Source of the DNA: Oligoflexus tunisiensis
Lineage (GTDB): Bacteria; Bdellovibrionota_B; Oligoflexia; Oligoflexales; Oligoflexaceae
Direction of reading: 5' to 3'
NCBI RefSeq assembly: GCF_001748245.1
Contig: NZ_BDFO01000001.1
Span: 2,155,345-2,219,344, forward strand
DNA: 64,000 nucleotides
Shown piece by piece: positions 45,792 to 54,941 of the stretch (position 1 is its first letter; every line of letters starts with the position of its first letter). The notes under the pieces are model-generated. The model was not told the DNA's origin and did not search any database. It worked only from the letters and a program-made list of their open reading frames with translations. A program made the position numbers and the translations under genes.

Positions 45792-47408
45792 CTAAGGTTT
45801 GAGCAAGAGATCCAGAATGCTCAAGAACTCCTGGCGCAGACCGAGGGGATCCTCACCCACGGCTGCGGCCGCGCGATCCCGGGCGGCCTGGTAGCTGCCC
45901 TGCAGTCCTTGAATTTTCCCGAGGACCACGGCGGTTTCCGCCACCGCGAGCTGCCATTGCACATCAGCGGAGGGTGTGGCCGCCAGCGCGTTGGCGAGCG
46001 GCTCATCCTGCTTTTCACTGACCGTGCCTTCGGGTGTTTTATACCGCAATTTGAAGGTCCCGATTTCATCGCGATCCGCGGCGGCATTCAGTGCGCCCTC
46101 GGCCTGATAAATCAAGGGATCCACCCCTTCCGCAGGCTGATAGGTGCCAGCGAAGACTTCCTCGGCAGGTCGCGGGGTGATTTCGTAAAGATAGGTCACG
46201 GTCTGCCCGGATCCAAGATCACCGGCATCGCGCGTATCCTGATTGAATTCATCATCCTTCAAGAGGCGCTCGGCATAACCGATCAGACGATAGGACTTCA
46301 CAAGGCGCGGATTGAATTCGATCTGCACCTTCACATCCTTGGCGACGGTGACAATGTTGCCCTTCAGATCCACACCGAAAACCTTGTCGATTTCCTGCGT
46401 GGTATCGATGAAGAAATAATTGCCATTGCCATCGCGGGCCACATCTTCCATCAGAGCGTCATTGCTCCAGGCTCCAAAGCCCAGGATCGTGAGAAATATT
46501 CCCGCGTCTGCCTTGCTGCGGATGACGCTGACGAGCTCCGTCGGATCAGTGATGCCAAGATTGAAGTCACCATCGGTGGTGAGGATCACGCGGTTCACCG
46601 CCTGGGCGACAAACTGTTTTTGGGCGATGTCGTAGGCGAGGCTGATGCCGGAACCGCCGTTGGTGCCGCCGCCTGCGCGGAGACGATTGATGGCCTGTTT
46701 GATCAGATCCTTCTCCGATCCCGGCGTGGAGTCGAGCAGAACCTCGGTCGCGCCTGAGTAGGTGACGATGGCAATGCGATCCTCGGGTTTCAGAGTATCG
46801 GTGAGTTTGACGAGCGAGGCCTTCACGAGAGGCAGCTTGTCTTCATCCGCCATGGATCCGGAAACGTCGACCAGAAAGACCAGATTTTTGGGAGGATCCA
46901 CCAGTCCAAGGTCCTTCGCTTTCAAACCGATGGACAGGACCTGAGCCCCTGGCGTCCAGGGAGAGGCCACCAGCTGCTGATGCACCTGCACCATGCGATC
47001 ATCGGCGGGTGCGGTATAGGCATAAGGAAAGTAGTTCAGGAAATCCTCGGGCCGCACGCGTTCCCAAGGGAAAGGACCGGCGGCGCGAATCAGCGCCCGA
47101 CTGCGTGTATAGGAAGCCGTATCCACATCGATCGATACGGTGGAAAAAGGATTGGTTTCGGTTGCGCGCCAGTTGAGAACGCGCTCGACCGTGGTTTCCG
47201 GTCCTGTTTTCTCGGGGAGCGAAGGGGCTCCCTGGGGTTGCCCCGCGATAGCATCAGCGGATTTGGCGACCGAGCCTTCTCCAAATTGTCCCGTCGTGCC
47301 GGCTGCCGTGACGTTACCCGATTGTTCCTGCGTCTCCTGTTGATGGCAGGCGGATAGGGCGGTCAAAACCGTCAAAGCCATCAACATTCTTGTCAAAAGT
47401 CCTGACAT
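45792..47408 (-). CDS. VWA-domain lipoprotein (YfbK-like)
   Basis: The protein has 538 residues from ATG 47406-47408 (GGAG seven bases upstream). Signal MSGLLTRMLMALTVLTALSAC, Cys21. A YfbK-type N-terminal region (TFSTVSIDVDTASYT-like, here NPFSTVSIDVDTASYTRSRA) leads to a von Willebrand A domain with MIDAS DVSGSM, TGG-type GGTNGG and DGDFN. The C-terminal DUF3520-like part has VTYLYEITPRPAEEV. All MIDAS ligands are present, so divalent metal-dependent ligand binding is expected. It is periplasmic-facing lipid-anchored. No Mox/BatA-type neighbours. Confidence 0.85.
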   Translation of the reverse strand: MSGLLTRMLMALTVLTALSACHQQETQEQSGNVTAAGTTGQFGEGSVAKSADAIAGQPQGAPSLPEKTGPETTVERVLNWRATETNPFSTVSIDVDTASYTRSRALIRAAGPFPWERVRPEDFLNYFPYAYTAPADDRMVQVHQQLVASPWTPGAQVLSIGLKAKDLGLVDPPKNLVFLVDVSGSMADEDKLPLVKASLVKLTDTLKPEDRIAIVTYSGATEVLLDSTPGSEKDLIKQAINRLRAGGGTNGGSGISLAYDIAQKQFVAQAVNRVILTTDGDFNLGITDPTELVSVIRSKADAGIFLTILGFGAWSNDALMEDVARDGNGNYFFIDTTQEIDKVFGVDLKGNIVTVAKDVKVQIEFNPRLVKSYRLIGYAERLLKDDEFNQDTRDAGDLGSGQTVTYLYEITPRPAEEVFAGTYQPAEGVDPLIYQAEGALNAAADRDEIGTFKLRYKTPEGTVSEKQDEPLANALAATPSADVQWQLAVAETAVVLGKIQGLQGSYQAARDRAAAAVGEDPLGLRQEFLSILDLLLKP

Positions 47409-47526
47409 GCGATTCTCCATGGGCCGAGGGGTATGATGGACCATTCTTCGGTCATCACAGGCACCTGCCCGAGCGCATTGACAAACAATTCGTATTCCTT
47501 TGTATTCTTCTGCGAAAAGTGGGCCG

Positions 47527-48738
47527 TTAGAGGCTGCGCCTTGGTGGAATCACGGTGTTGCCGAAGAAGAGGCCGGCCACGATCGAAACTGCGATGATCA
47601 CGACGGTGAAGACCGTGGTCACGGTATCCATGACATCGTGTTCGAACATGGCAATAAAGCCGCGATAATTGATCGAACCTGGAACGATCAGAATGATGCC
47701 TGGCAGCATCGTGATCATACCGGGTCGCTTCAGAATGCGGGCCAGCAGATTGCTCACCATCGCCACGAAGGCTCCCGCCACAAAAAAGGTCAGCTCCGTT
47801 CCGAAGAGGCTGCCGCCGATGCGGGCGATGGTGTAGGAGGCCATCGAAACCAGAAAGGCCGACGGCATGTTACGTGGCCGCACACGGAAAAGGAGAAGAA
47901 AGCCGAAGGCCAGTGCGGTCACGCCAGGCAATTCCGTCCAGGCGGGCAGGGGCGCGAGCGTCACATCAAAGGCGGCGGGCGCGGAGGCTTTGAGAATGGC
48001 TTTGGTGAGCGCCACGGTGAAAACAATTTTTAAAAGCTCACCGGTGGCCCCGGCCAGGCGCGAGGTTCCTGCCAGAAGATTCTTGGTCGACAGTTCGACG
48101 AAGGAAACGACGAGCGCCAGTCCAGGCAGGAGGACGATGACGCCGGCCAGGATCACTTTATCCGGGGAAAGACTGGGAACATGCGGCGCCAGAAGGTGGG
48201 CCAGGAGTACGGAAATAAAGGAAGCCATCGCTCCAAACAGCTGTCGCATGGGTTCCCAGCGACTGCCGATCCGATCCAAAAGGCCCACGATCAGACCGAT
48301 CACCGCGGCCAGGGCCAGATCGGTCCATGATCCCCGCAGGGCTGTGATCATGCCGGCCGAGGCCATCGCATAACTGAGAACCAGCAGCCAACGGGGTAAA
48401 TCCAGGTTGCCGAGGTGAATGCTTTCAATCGTCTGCATGCCTTCCAGAATGCTGCGTTTCCCGTCGATCACCAGATCCGCCGCTTCATCAATCCGGCTTA
48501 ATTTGGCAAGATCGATCTGTCCCGGTTCGTTGCGAATCACGACCGTTTTCTGCTGCTCACCTTGAGTAAATGTGGCGATAATCCCGGTGGGAAAAGCGAG
48601 AAGTTCACAGAGGAGACCCAGGTTCGCCGCGGCCTTGACCAGCGCGCGCTCCACATGATGGGCCGCGGCTCCACAACCGTGGAGAGAGCGGCCCAGGAGA
48701 AGAAGGAAATCAACCTTGGTGTTGAAGAGCGGATCCAT
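47527..48738 (-). CDS. ThrE-type threonine/serine exporter family protein
   Basis: The protein has 403 residues, AAGGA upstream of ATG 48736-48738. A cytoplasmic N-terminal part (1-115; HGCGAAAHHVERALVKAA) precedes about ten hydrophobic segments in two halves (about 118-245 and 265-395), matching the fused YjjP (DUF1212) and YjjB domains of ThrE. A conserved-looking LLPGLALVVSFVELSTKNLLAG and LPGIILIVPGSINYRGFIA occur at equivalent places in the halves. Inner membrane amino acid efflux is the family role; the substrate here is not shown. Confidence 0.82.
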   Translation of the reverse strand: MDPLFNTKVDFLLLLGRSLHGCGAAAHHVERALVKAAANLGLLCELLAFPTGIIATFTQGEQQKTVVIRNEPGQIDLAKLSRIDEAADLVIDGKRSILEGMQTIESIHLGNLDLPRWLLVLSYAMASAGMITALRGSWTDLALAAVIGLIVGLLDRIGSRWEPMRQLFGAMASFISVLLAHLLAPHVPSLSPDKVILAGVIVLLPGLALVVSFVELSTKNLLAGTSRLAGATGELLKIVFTVALTKAILKASAPAAFDVTLAPLPAWTELPGVTALAFGFLLLFRVRPRNMPSAFLVSMASYTIARIGGSLFGTELTFFVAGAFVAMVSNLLARILKRPGMITMLPGIILIVPGSINYRGFIAMFEHDVMDTVTTVFTVVIIAVSIVAGLFFGNTVIPPRRSL

Positions 48739-48766
48739 ACAAGTCCTTGTGCTGCGGCGGGTGGAA

Positions 48767-48825
48767 AGCGTGCCGTTCCTAAGCTTAGCTGGTTTTGCAA
48801 GTCATTGCAAAACCAAGGACACGCT
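48767..48825. repeat. Large two-part hairpin
   Basis: An inner perfect stem GGTTTTGCAA/TTGCAAAACC (48791-48800 and 48805-48814, GTCA loop) is enclosed by TCCT/AGGA (48777-48780 and 48816-48819) and AGCGTG/CACGCT (48767-48772 and 48820-48825). It lies in the short gap after the minus-strand cytochrome lipoprotein gene. It has no T-run, so it may be a terminator variant, an RNA stabiliser or a dispersed repeat. Confidence 0.5.
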
Positions 48826-48851
48826 GCCACCAGCGGGGCGCCGCCAGGGAC

Positions 48852-49754
48852 TTACTGAGCCGGCTGCTGCTCGGGGAGCAGGTTCGGGTCAAGGCTACGC
48901 AGATAAGCGATGATCCCGGCCTTGTCGGTAGCATTGGCGAAGGTCATCATATGCGGAGTTTCCGTCTTATAACCATCGTCCGAGTTGGTGCCTGTTTCAA
49001 TCGTCGAAAGCAGAGCTGCGTCACTAAACTGTGACATCAGATAAGGCGAGTGATCCACGCCAGTGGCCTGACGATGGCAGCTGGCGCAGGCTGGTGAAGC
49101 GCCATTCGCGGTGTTGTAACGGTTAAGACCGGCCGTTATCTGAGCGGCTGTATAGGCCGTGATGGTCACAGCCAACGGCAGTTCGGTGGTACCATAAGTG
49201 GCCTTGGCCGTGGTGGTTCCGGCCTGCACAGTGGTCAATTCATAGACCTTACCGGCTGGATATTCCTCGAGAACTTTCATCGAAACAAAGGCGGCATCCG
49301 CCGTGAAAGTAACCTTGGCCGCTTCGGCCTTCATCTTGGTTTCATATTCCGTGCTGGTATAAAGAGCCTCGAGCTGATCATCGCTGAGTGCAGCTTCGTC
49401 CGCTTCAGGCAATTCACCATAAACATAAACGTCGACCAGAACTTTGAAGACCTTGCCGCCGCCAAAACCCGAGAAAATCTTGCCGCTGCCGTTGTTGCCA
49501 AAGTCGGCTTTCCAGACCATCTTGTTCATCAGTTCCGGGATGTTAATCGCCGCTGGTGTTTTAGTCGGATCGTCTGTTTTGGGTTGTTCGCCACCGGGTT
49601 CTTCACCTGGCTTGTCGCCGCCCGTTTCGGAGCCAGCGTTTTGGGTCGTTCCTGTGTCGGTTTTTCCTTCGTTCTGTTTGGAACCGCCGGAACATGCAAC
49701 GAGTGTCGTGATCATGATGCTGGAAAGAAAAACCAAAGCTTGCCCTGAGATCAT
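48852..49754 (-). CDS. Cytochrome c lipoprotein
   Basis: The protein has 300 residues from ATG 49752-49754 with AGGAGG seven bases upstream. Signal MISGQALVFLSSIMITTLVAC, Cys21, then a Gly/Glu/Lys/Thr-rich low-complexity linker (to about 70). A unique middle domain (about 70-210) contains a YT-rich beta region. The C-terminal haem c domain has CASCH and a plausible Met ligand in TPHMMTFANATDKAGIIAYL. It is probably an electron carrier or a haem-linked sensor at the outer membrane; the middle domain is unassigned. Confidence 0.78.
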   Translation of the reverse strand: MISGQALVFLSSIMITTLVACSGGSKQNEGKTDTGTTQNAGSETGGDKPGEEPGGEQPKTDDPTKTPAAINIPELMNKMVWKADFGNNGSGKIFSGFGGGKVFKVLVDVYVYGELPEADEAALSDDQLEALYTSTEYETKMKAEAAKVTFTADAAFVSMKVLEEYPAGKVYELTTVQAGTTTAKATYGTTELPLAVTITAYTAAQITAGLNRYNTANGASPACASCHRQATGVDHSPYLMSQFSDAALLSTIETGTNSDDGYKTETPHMMTFANATDKAGIIAYLRSLDPNLLPEQQPAQ

Positions 49755-50011
49755 ACCGATACCTCCTGAGAATTCACCGCTCCTGACAGAGTCGAATGCG
49801 GCCGTGATGATGTCTTGCTCGGCGCTAATGCAGGTTTCCTGCCATATGTGAAAATGAGGTGGGATCATCACGCGCGATAGCACGGAAGGTTGGACATTTC
49901 AGAAATTTATACGCGTGTGAGGTTGTCTCGCACGCGCAAACTTAATCTCTTTGAACTGTATTTCTGTTGGTCATGACATGTTTACTTGACGGCAGGATCG
50001 TGCACGGGCTG

Positions 50012-51106
50012 TCACGGGTGTCGGTCACTGATTTTAAGAAAGAGGTGCAGGGCCTTGCGATCGAGGTTGCTGACGAGCTGACTCTCCGCTTCGTGCAAAG
50101 GCACCCAGGTGATGTCACGAGAACTGGCACCCAGCCATTCCCTTTGGTGGACGAAGGCTTGAATTTTATGTCTTGTGATCGAATGCTTAAAGCTGCCGAC
50201 GGAGTCGGGTTCGAAGTTCCAGGGTCCGTCCTGCTCCCAGCGGAGTTGTCCGTCATGTTCCAGGGCGGTCGGCAGACCCAGCGTTCCTCCCAGGAAGCGG
50301 GCTCCCTTGGATCGTTCGACGAGTCCGACCTTGCCGCCCTTGATCAGGAGCCAAAGATGCATTTTCACATCTTCATATTCCATGGGCTTGCGCGGTGCCG
50401 GTGCCAGATTTTGACTTCCGGCCGCGTAAGCCTTGCAGAAATTCTGGATAGGACAGATTTCACAGCGCGGATTCTGCTTGATGCAGATCGTTTGCCCCAG
50501 CTCCATCACCGCCTGGTTGTAATCGGCAGGTGCGGCGGCTGGAATCAAGAGATCGCCCATCGCCTGAAATTCCCGCTTCAATTTCTGATCCGGCACCACC
50601 CGTCGATCGAGGAGACGGCAGAAGACGCGTTCGACATTGCCATCCACGACGGCCTTGGCTTCCCCAAATGCGATACTGCTGATGGCGGCTGCTGTGTAGT
50701 CACCGATCCCCGGCAATTCCCGCCAGTCCTTAAAAGTGCGCGGCCAATGAAAGGGTTCACGCGCTGCCAGAACCTGGGCCGCCTCATGCATGAGACGAAA
50801 ACGTCGGTAATATCCGAGGCCACGACAGGCGAGTCGCACCGCCTCTTCACTGGCCGCAGCCAGATCGTGCAATCGCGGAAAGATGCCAAGGAAACGTTCA
50901 TAGGCGGGAAGAACAGCCTGAATCGTCGTCTGCTGCAGCATGATCTCGCTGATCCAAATCACGTAGGGATCACCGGATTCCAAAAAGCGCTGACGCCAGG
51001 GGAGGGCTCGTTTATTTTTTTGATACCAGGAGACTAAAACGCTCCCGATCGCAGCATCGGGAACGTGTTGCATCAGCCGCTGGCTCGTTTTGGACGAAAC
51101 TGTCAA
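50012..51106 (-). CDS. mutY: A/G-specific adenine DNA glycosylase
   Basis: The protein has 364 residues; TTG at 51104-51106 has AAGGA nine bases upstream, and an ATG at 51073 is an alternative. MutY removes adenine mispaired with 8-oxoguanine. Visible: WISEIMLQQTTIQAV with catalytic Glu, helix-hairpin-helix LPGIGDYTAAAI, catalytic Asp in VVDGNVERVF, and the [4Fe-4S] ligands C-x6-C-x2-C-x5-C in CIKQNPRCEICPIQNFC. The C-terminal NUDIX-like domain (about 235-364) recognises 8-oxoG. It follows the coiled-coil gene by 12 bases, so they are likely co-transcribed. Confidence 0.95.
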   Translation of the reverse strand: MTVSSKTSQRLMQHVPDAAIGSVLVSWYQKNKRALPWRQRFLESGDPYVIWISEIMLQQTTIQAVLPAYERFLGIFPRLHDLAAASEEAVRLACRGLGYYRRFRLMHEAAQVLAAREPFHWPRTFKDWRELPGIGDYTAAAISSIAFGEAKAVVDGNVERVFCRLLDRRVVPDQKLKREFQAMGDLLIPAAAPADYNQAVMELGQTICIKQNPRCEICPIQNFCKAYAAGSQNLAPAPRKPMEYEDVKMHLWLLIKGGKVGLVERSKGARFLGGTLGLPTALEHDGQLRWEQDGPWNFEPDSVGSFKHSITRHKIQAFVHQREWLGASSRDITWVPLHEAESQLVSNLDRKALHLFLKISDRHP

Positions 51107-51118
51107 TGAATAAAGTCC

Positions 51119-51571
51119 TTAGGCCTTCTTGCTGGCCTTCTTTTTCCGGGTGCCGGCCGTGGTGCTTTTTTTCGTGCTCCCACCGCCTGCCGCTTTTTCC
51201 GAAGTGGACGCTGAAGCGCTGGCTGACGCCGCCTTGGGTTTCGCCTTGGTCGTTTTGGATTGCATGTTCAGGCGACTGGCGGCTTTTTCCGTCGTCGTCT
51301 TCACTCTCTTTTCCAGCCTTTCCAGGTTGACCCCGTATTTGCCAGCCGTCACTTTCAGCTCTTTATAGAATTTATCGAAGGCTGGTTCGAGCTTCTTGAT
51401 TTGCGTGTCAACCAGCTTTTCGAATTCTTTCTTCTTTTCAACGACACTTTTGTTTTGTGCAGCTTTGTTGGCCGCATCCTTGATTTTGCTGATCAAGACC
51501 TCTCCTTCGCGTTCCAGGGTTTTTTGGAGCTTATTTAGATCGACCTGTACCTTATTGAGTATCTCATTCAT
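51119..51571 (-). CDS. Coiled-coil protein with histone H1-like basic tail
   Basis: The protein has 150 residues, AAGGA upstream of ATG 51569-51571. Residues 1-100 are heptad-like and highly charged (LNKLQKTLEREGEVLISKIK; KKKEFEKLVDTQIKKLEPAF), so a coiled coil. The C-terminus is Lys/Ala/Ser/Thr-rich (TKKSTTAGTRKKKASKKA), as in bacterial histone H1-like DNA-binding tails. It may bind DNA or polyphosphate. It is the first gene of a pair with mutY, suggesting a nucleoid or DNA-protection connection, but this is inference. Confidence 0.7.
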   Translation of the reverse strand: MNEILNKVQVDLNKLQKTLEREGEVLISKIKDAANKAAQNKSVVEKKKEFEKLVDTQIKKLEPAFDKFYKELKVTAGKYGVNLERLEKRVKTTTEKAASRLNMQSKTTKAKPKAASASASASTSEKAAGGGSTKKSTTAGTRKKKASKKA

Positions 51572-51748
51572 AACCCATCGTCCTTGTAAAAGAGCCTTTG
51601 AAAACGAGCCCCAGAGAATCTGGCTTCACGTGTACAGCCTATCCAGCCAAGGAATACAGAAGATCAGATCCGGGAGTCACGGTATCATAAAGGAGCGTTC
51701 GGCAAATTTCCAGTTAAACTCGGCGCTCATGCCTGCGTGCCTTCCTCT

Positions 51749-52537
51749 TCAGTTGGAAAAATTGGCCTTACGCTTCTCCAAGAAAGCACTCAGTCCTTCC
51801 TTGGCTTCCTGGCCGGTAAAGCAGCTCGCGAAGGCTGTAACCTCGGCCGCAAGTCCATGCTCCAAAGGTATTTCAAGCGAAGCACGGGCCAGCTTTTTGG
51901 TTTCAGCCACCGCCTGCGGTGCCGCGCGACCGACATTTTTCAGGATCTGGGCAAGGGTTGCATCGAGCTCTTCAGCCGTTGCGACGCTCGAAATAAGCCC
52001 CAGTTGCCAGGCTTCACGCCCATTTAATTTGCGACCTGCACATAAAACTTCCATAGCCAAAGGCAGCCCCACGCGCCGAGCCAGGCGCTGTGTCCCGCCA
52101 AAGCCCGGGATTAAACCGAGGTCAACTTCGGGCTGGCCGAACAACGCTTTTTCAGAAGCGACAATGATGTCGCATGCCATGGCCAATTCACAGCCACCGC
52201 CGAGGGCGAAACCCTGCACACGGGCGATGGTCAAATAGGGAGCTGACTCCAACCGTCTTGTTGTATCCTGACCCAGCCTTCCAAATTGCAGGGCTTCCTG
52301 AGTCGTCATCTCCCGCATCGCGGCGATATCGGCACCGGCGACAAACGCCTTGTCACCCGCACCGGTGAGGACCAGAGCGCGCAGTCCCGCGGTAAGCTCA
52401 CGATTGTCCAGGATCAGATTCAGTTCACGAAGCACCTGTGCGTTGAGCGCATTCAAAACTTTGGGTCGATTGATGGTGACCGTGGCGACGTTGCCTTCGC
52501 GGGACCACAGCAAAGTCTCAAGTTGCGGTTGAGTCAT
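51749..52537 (-). CDS. Enoyl-CoA hydratase/isomerase family protein
   Basis: The protein has 262 residues of crotonase fold. Oxyanion-hole segments GDKAFVAGADIAAMREM and GFALGGGCELAMACDIIVAS are present, and the catalytic-glutamate region reads FGQPEVDLGLIPGFGGTQRL. Hydration of trans-2-enoyl-CoA in beta-oxidation or butyryl-CoA metabolism is likely. It lies nine bases after the 3-hydroxyacyl-CoA dehydrogenase gene, so the two encode consecutive steps in one operon. Confidence 0.92.
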   Translation of the reverse strand: MTQPQLETLLWSREGNVATVTINRPKVLNALNAQVLRELNLILDNRELTAGLRALVLTGAGDKAFVAGADIAAMREMTTQEALQFGRLGQDTTRRLESAPYLTIARVQGFALGGGCELAMACDIIVASEKALFGQPEVDLGLIPGFGGTQRLARRVGLPLAMEVLCAGRKLNGREAWQLGLISSVATAEELDATLAQILKNVGRAAPQAVAETKKLARASLEIPLEHGLAAEVTAFASCFTGQEAKEGLSAFLEKRKANFSN

Positions 52538-52546
52538 GACAGCTCC

Positions 52547-53413
52547 TTATTTCTGCGAATAGTTGTAAACACCACGTCCGGTTTTGCGACCCAAATAACC
52601 TGCTTCCACATATTTCACGAGCAGCGGGCTGGGGCGATAGCGCGGATCACCCAGGCCTTCATGCAGAACTTTGATGATGGCGAGGCAGGTATCCAGCCCA
52701 ATAAAATCCGCTAAAGTCAGAGGGCCCATAGGCTGGTTGGTGCCGAGCTTCATCCCTTTATCGATATCCTCGGCGGAGGCGACGCCTTCCATCAAAACGG
52801 TGAAGGCTTCATTGATCATCGGCATCAGGATGCGGTTGATCACAAAACCCGGATAATCCTGAGAACGGGTGACCTCCTTATCGAGGCCCTCAGCAAGTTT
52901 GACAACCCGGTCGATGGTTTCCGGGGAACTCGTCATCGAGGGAATGATCTCGACGAGTTTCATCAGCGGAACGGGGTTCATAAAATGCATACCGATGACC
53001 TGATCCGGACGGCGCGTGGCGGCGGCCAGACGGGTGATCGGAATGGACGAGGTGTTGCTGGCTAAAACGCAGGCGCTTTGCGTGATTTCATCCAGTTCAC
53101 GGAAGATTTTCATCTTCAACGCTTCGTTTTCACTCACAGCTTCGATCACAAGATCAGCCTGGCTGAGATCGCGCATCTGGGTCGAAAACTGAAGGCGAGC
53201 CAGCACCGAGGAGGCGCTTTCACTGCCGAGCAGGCCCTTGCTTTCGAGCTTGCCGAGCGATGCAGAAATGCCTTTTTTTGCTCCTTCGAGCTGGGAATCC
53301 TTAATATCGATAAGGGTCACCTGAAGACCCTTCATGGCGCAAACCTGGGCGATGCCACTGCCCATCTGACCTGAGCCGATCACGCCGACTTTGTCAAATC
53401 CTGCGATACTCAT
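52547..53413 (-). CDS. 3-hydroxyacyl-CoA (3-hydroxybutyryl-CoA) dehydrogenase
   Basis: The protein has 288 residues. The Rossmann motif [18 protein letters not shown] starts at about residue 9. The family sequence [14 protein letters not shown], the catalytic His in [17 protein letters not shown] and the C-terminal domain [20 protein letters not shown] are all intact. It oxidises (S)-3-hydroxyacyl-CoA with NAD(P)+ or works in reverse in butyrate-type pathways; length matches the short-chain Hbd/PaaH class. First gene of a two-gene operon with the enoyl-CoA hydratase. Confidence 0.94.
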   Translation of the reverse strand: MSIAGFDKVGVIGSGQMGSGIAQVCAMKGLQVTLIDIKDSQLEGAKKGISASLGKLESKGLLGSESASSVLARLQFSTQMRDLSQADLVIEAVSENEALKMKIFRELDEITQSACVLASNTSSIPITRLAAATRRPDQVIGMHFMNPVPLMKLVEIIPSMTSSPETIDRVVKLAEGLDKEVTRSQDYPGFVINRILMPMINEAFTVLMEGVASAEDIDKGMKLGTNQPMGPLTLADFIGLDTCLAIIKVLHEGLGDPRYRPSPLLVKYVEAGYLGRKTGRGVYNYSQK

Positions 53414-53611
53414 AGAAAGTCCTATACAAAATGGGAATCACGAGGGCCTCATGATACCCAGGGCGGGCGAAAATGCAAAGCCGACCTGAAGCCCGCCAGT
53501 AAGGCCAAAATCAGGCTTTGACGTCTGTGTCGTGCACGGAGTTCCTGCTCGACTTCCGGCCTTCACTTGGGCAAAGTTCCCTCGCTTGAAACGGTGGCGG
53601 AGGATTCACGC

Positions 53612-54862
53612 ATGGCCTTGCAAAGCCTGGATCTCGATCTTGATCGTCTCTGGTTTGATGATATCTGGTCAGCCATCGATCGGCTGGCTCCGGAGCCAAA
53701 CCTTTTGGTTCTGGGCGGGCGGCGCTCACGCCAATCCATGGTGGCGTTAAGCTGGGATGAAGGGAGCTGGTCGGAATTTTTAAACGAAAAACCGGGGGCC
53801 CCTCCCCGCCGCAGGGGAGATCGCTGGACAACGGGCCATCTGGCCGTCGTTGCTTATGACGAAGCCCCAGCCGGAAACCGTCCGGCCTCCCGGGTGTTTC
53901 GGATCAAGCGCAGTCTTTTGATCGATCACATCGCGCGTCGCGCCGTCATCCATCAGGAGGAGGATTGGGCTCGCTGCCAGCATCAACTGGATTGGACCTC
54001 ACAAGCCGCCGCGTCCTGCTCAAGCCTTAACCAGCTGCCCCATTGGGAAAGTACCTGGACCGATGCCATGTATTTGGCTGCGGTCCGTGATGTTCTGGAG
54101 GATATCCGTCGCGGCCGTTACTACCAGCTCAATCTTTTGCGTTACTGGTCGACCGCGGAACCGATCTCACGCCACCAGTGGCTCGCGCAACTTTCCCACA
54201 TGGGCGGACCTTTTTCCGCCTATATCGATGTTCCCGGCTTGCAGCTGGTGTCGTTCAGCCCGGAGCGTTTTTTTCGCCTCACCCATGATGCAGCCGGTGT
54301 CGTGATTGAAACGGAACCCATCAAGGGAACGCGGCCTGTCGTTGCCGATCCCGACGAGGATCGGCGTCAGCAGGAGGAGCTGATGGCCAGCACCAAGGAT
54401 GCCGCGGAATTGAACATGATCGTCGATCTTCTGCGCAATGATCTTTTTCGCGTCTGCCAGCCGGCGAGCGTCAAGGTTCTGGATTCAGGTTCCTTGCATA
54501 GCTTTGCCAACGTGCATCATCGCATCGCCCGCATTCAAGGTCGTCTCTGTCCTGATCTTTCCATGGAGGCGCTGTTGCAGGCCTTATGTCCCGGCGGTTC
54601 CATCACGGGGGCTCCAAAACGCGAAGTCATGCTTGCGATTCGCGAAAAAGAAGCTCGCCCACGCCAGCTCTTTATGGGTAATATTGTATATAAAGATGCC
54701 TGGACCGGCTGTCTGGATTCCTCGATCCTCATTCGGACGGCTGTGCATCAGGACCATTGGGAGTTTGCGGCCGGCAGCGGTCTGGTGATTCACAGCGATC
54801 CCGCAGCGGAGCTGGAGGAAATTCTGACCAAGGCCCGGGTCATGCCCGGAGAATTTGTCTAA
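53612..54862 (+). CDS. pabB: Aminodeoxychorismate synthase component I (PabB-like)
   Basis: The protein has 416 residues from ATG 53612, GGAGG eight bases upstream (in-frame TTG 53567 is less likely). It is a chorismate-binding enzyme: IETEPIKGTRP, NMIVDLLRNDLFRV, CPGGSITGAPKREVM and ILIRTAVHQDHWEFAAGSGL are present. PIKGTRP and SITGAPK are the PabB/TrpE signatures; the Lys of PIKG fits PabB, which makes 4-amino-4-deoxychorismate for folate. A pabA or pabC partner is not in the window. folE, another folate gene, lies 1.4 kb downstream on the same strand, which favours PabB over TrpE. Confidence 0.88.
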   Translation: MALQSLDLDLDRLWFDDIWSAIDRLAPEPNLLVLGGRRSRQSMVALSWDEGSWSEFLNEKPGAPPRRRGDRWTTGHLAVVAYDEAPAGNRPASRVFRIKRSLLIDHIARRAVIHQEEDWARCQHQLDWTSQAAASCSSLNQLPHWESTWTDAMYLAAVRDVLEDIRRGRYYQLNLLRYWSTAEPISRHQWLAQLSHMGGPFSAYIDVPGLQLVSFSPERFFRLTHDAAGVVIETEPIKGTRPVVADPDEDRRQQEELMASTKDAAELNMIVDLLRNDLFRVCQPASVKVLDSGSLHSFANVHHRIARIQGRLCPDLSMEALLQALCPGGSITGAPKREVMLAIREKEARPRQLFMGNIVYKDAWTGCLDSSILIRTAVHQDHWEFAAGSGLVIHSDPAAELEEILTKARVMPGEFV

Positions 54863-54941
54863 GCAGCTGGCGTTTTGCTGCTTTCTACAATTCCGGTATA
54901 CTTATACTTTGAGTGTGGGCGAAAGCGGCAAGGAGAATCCC

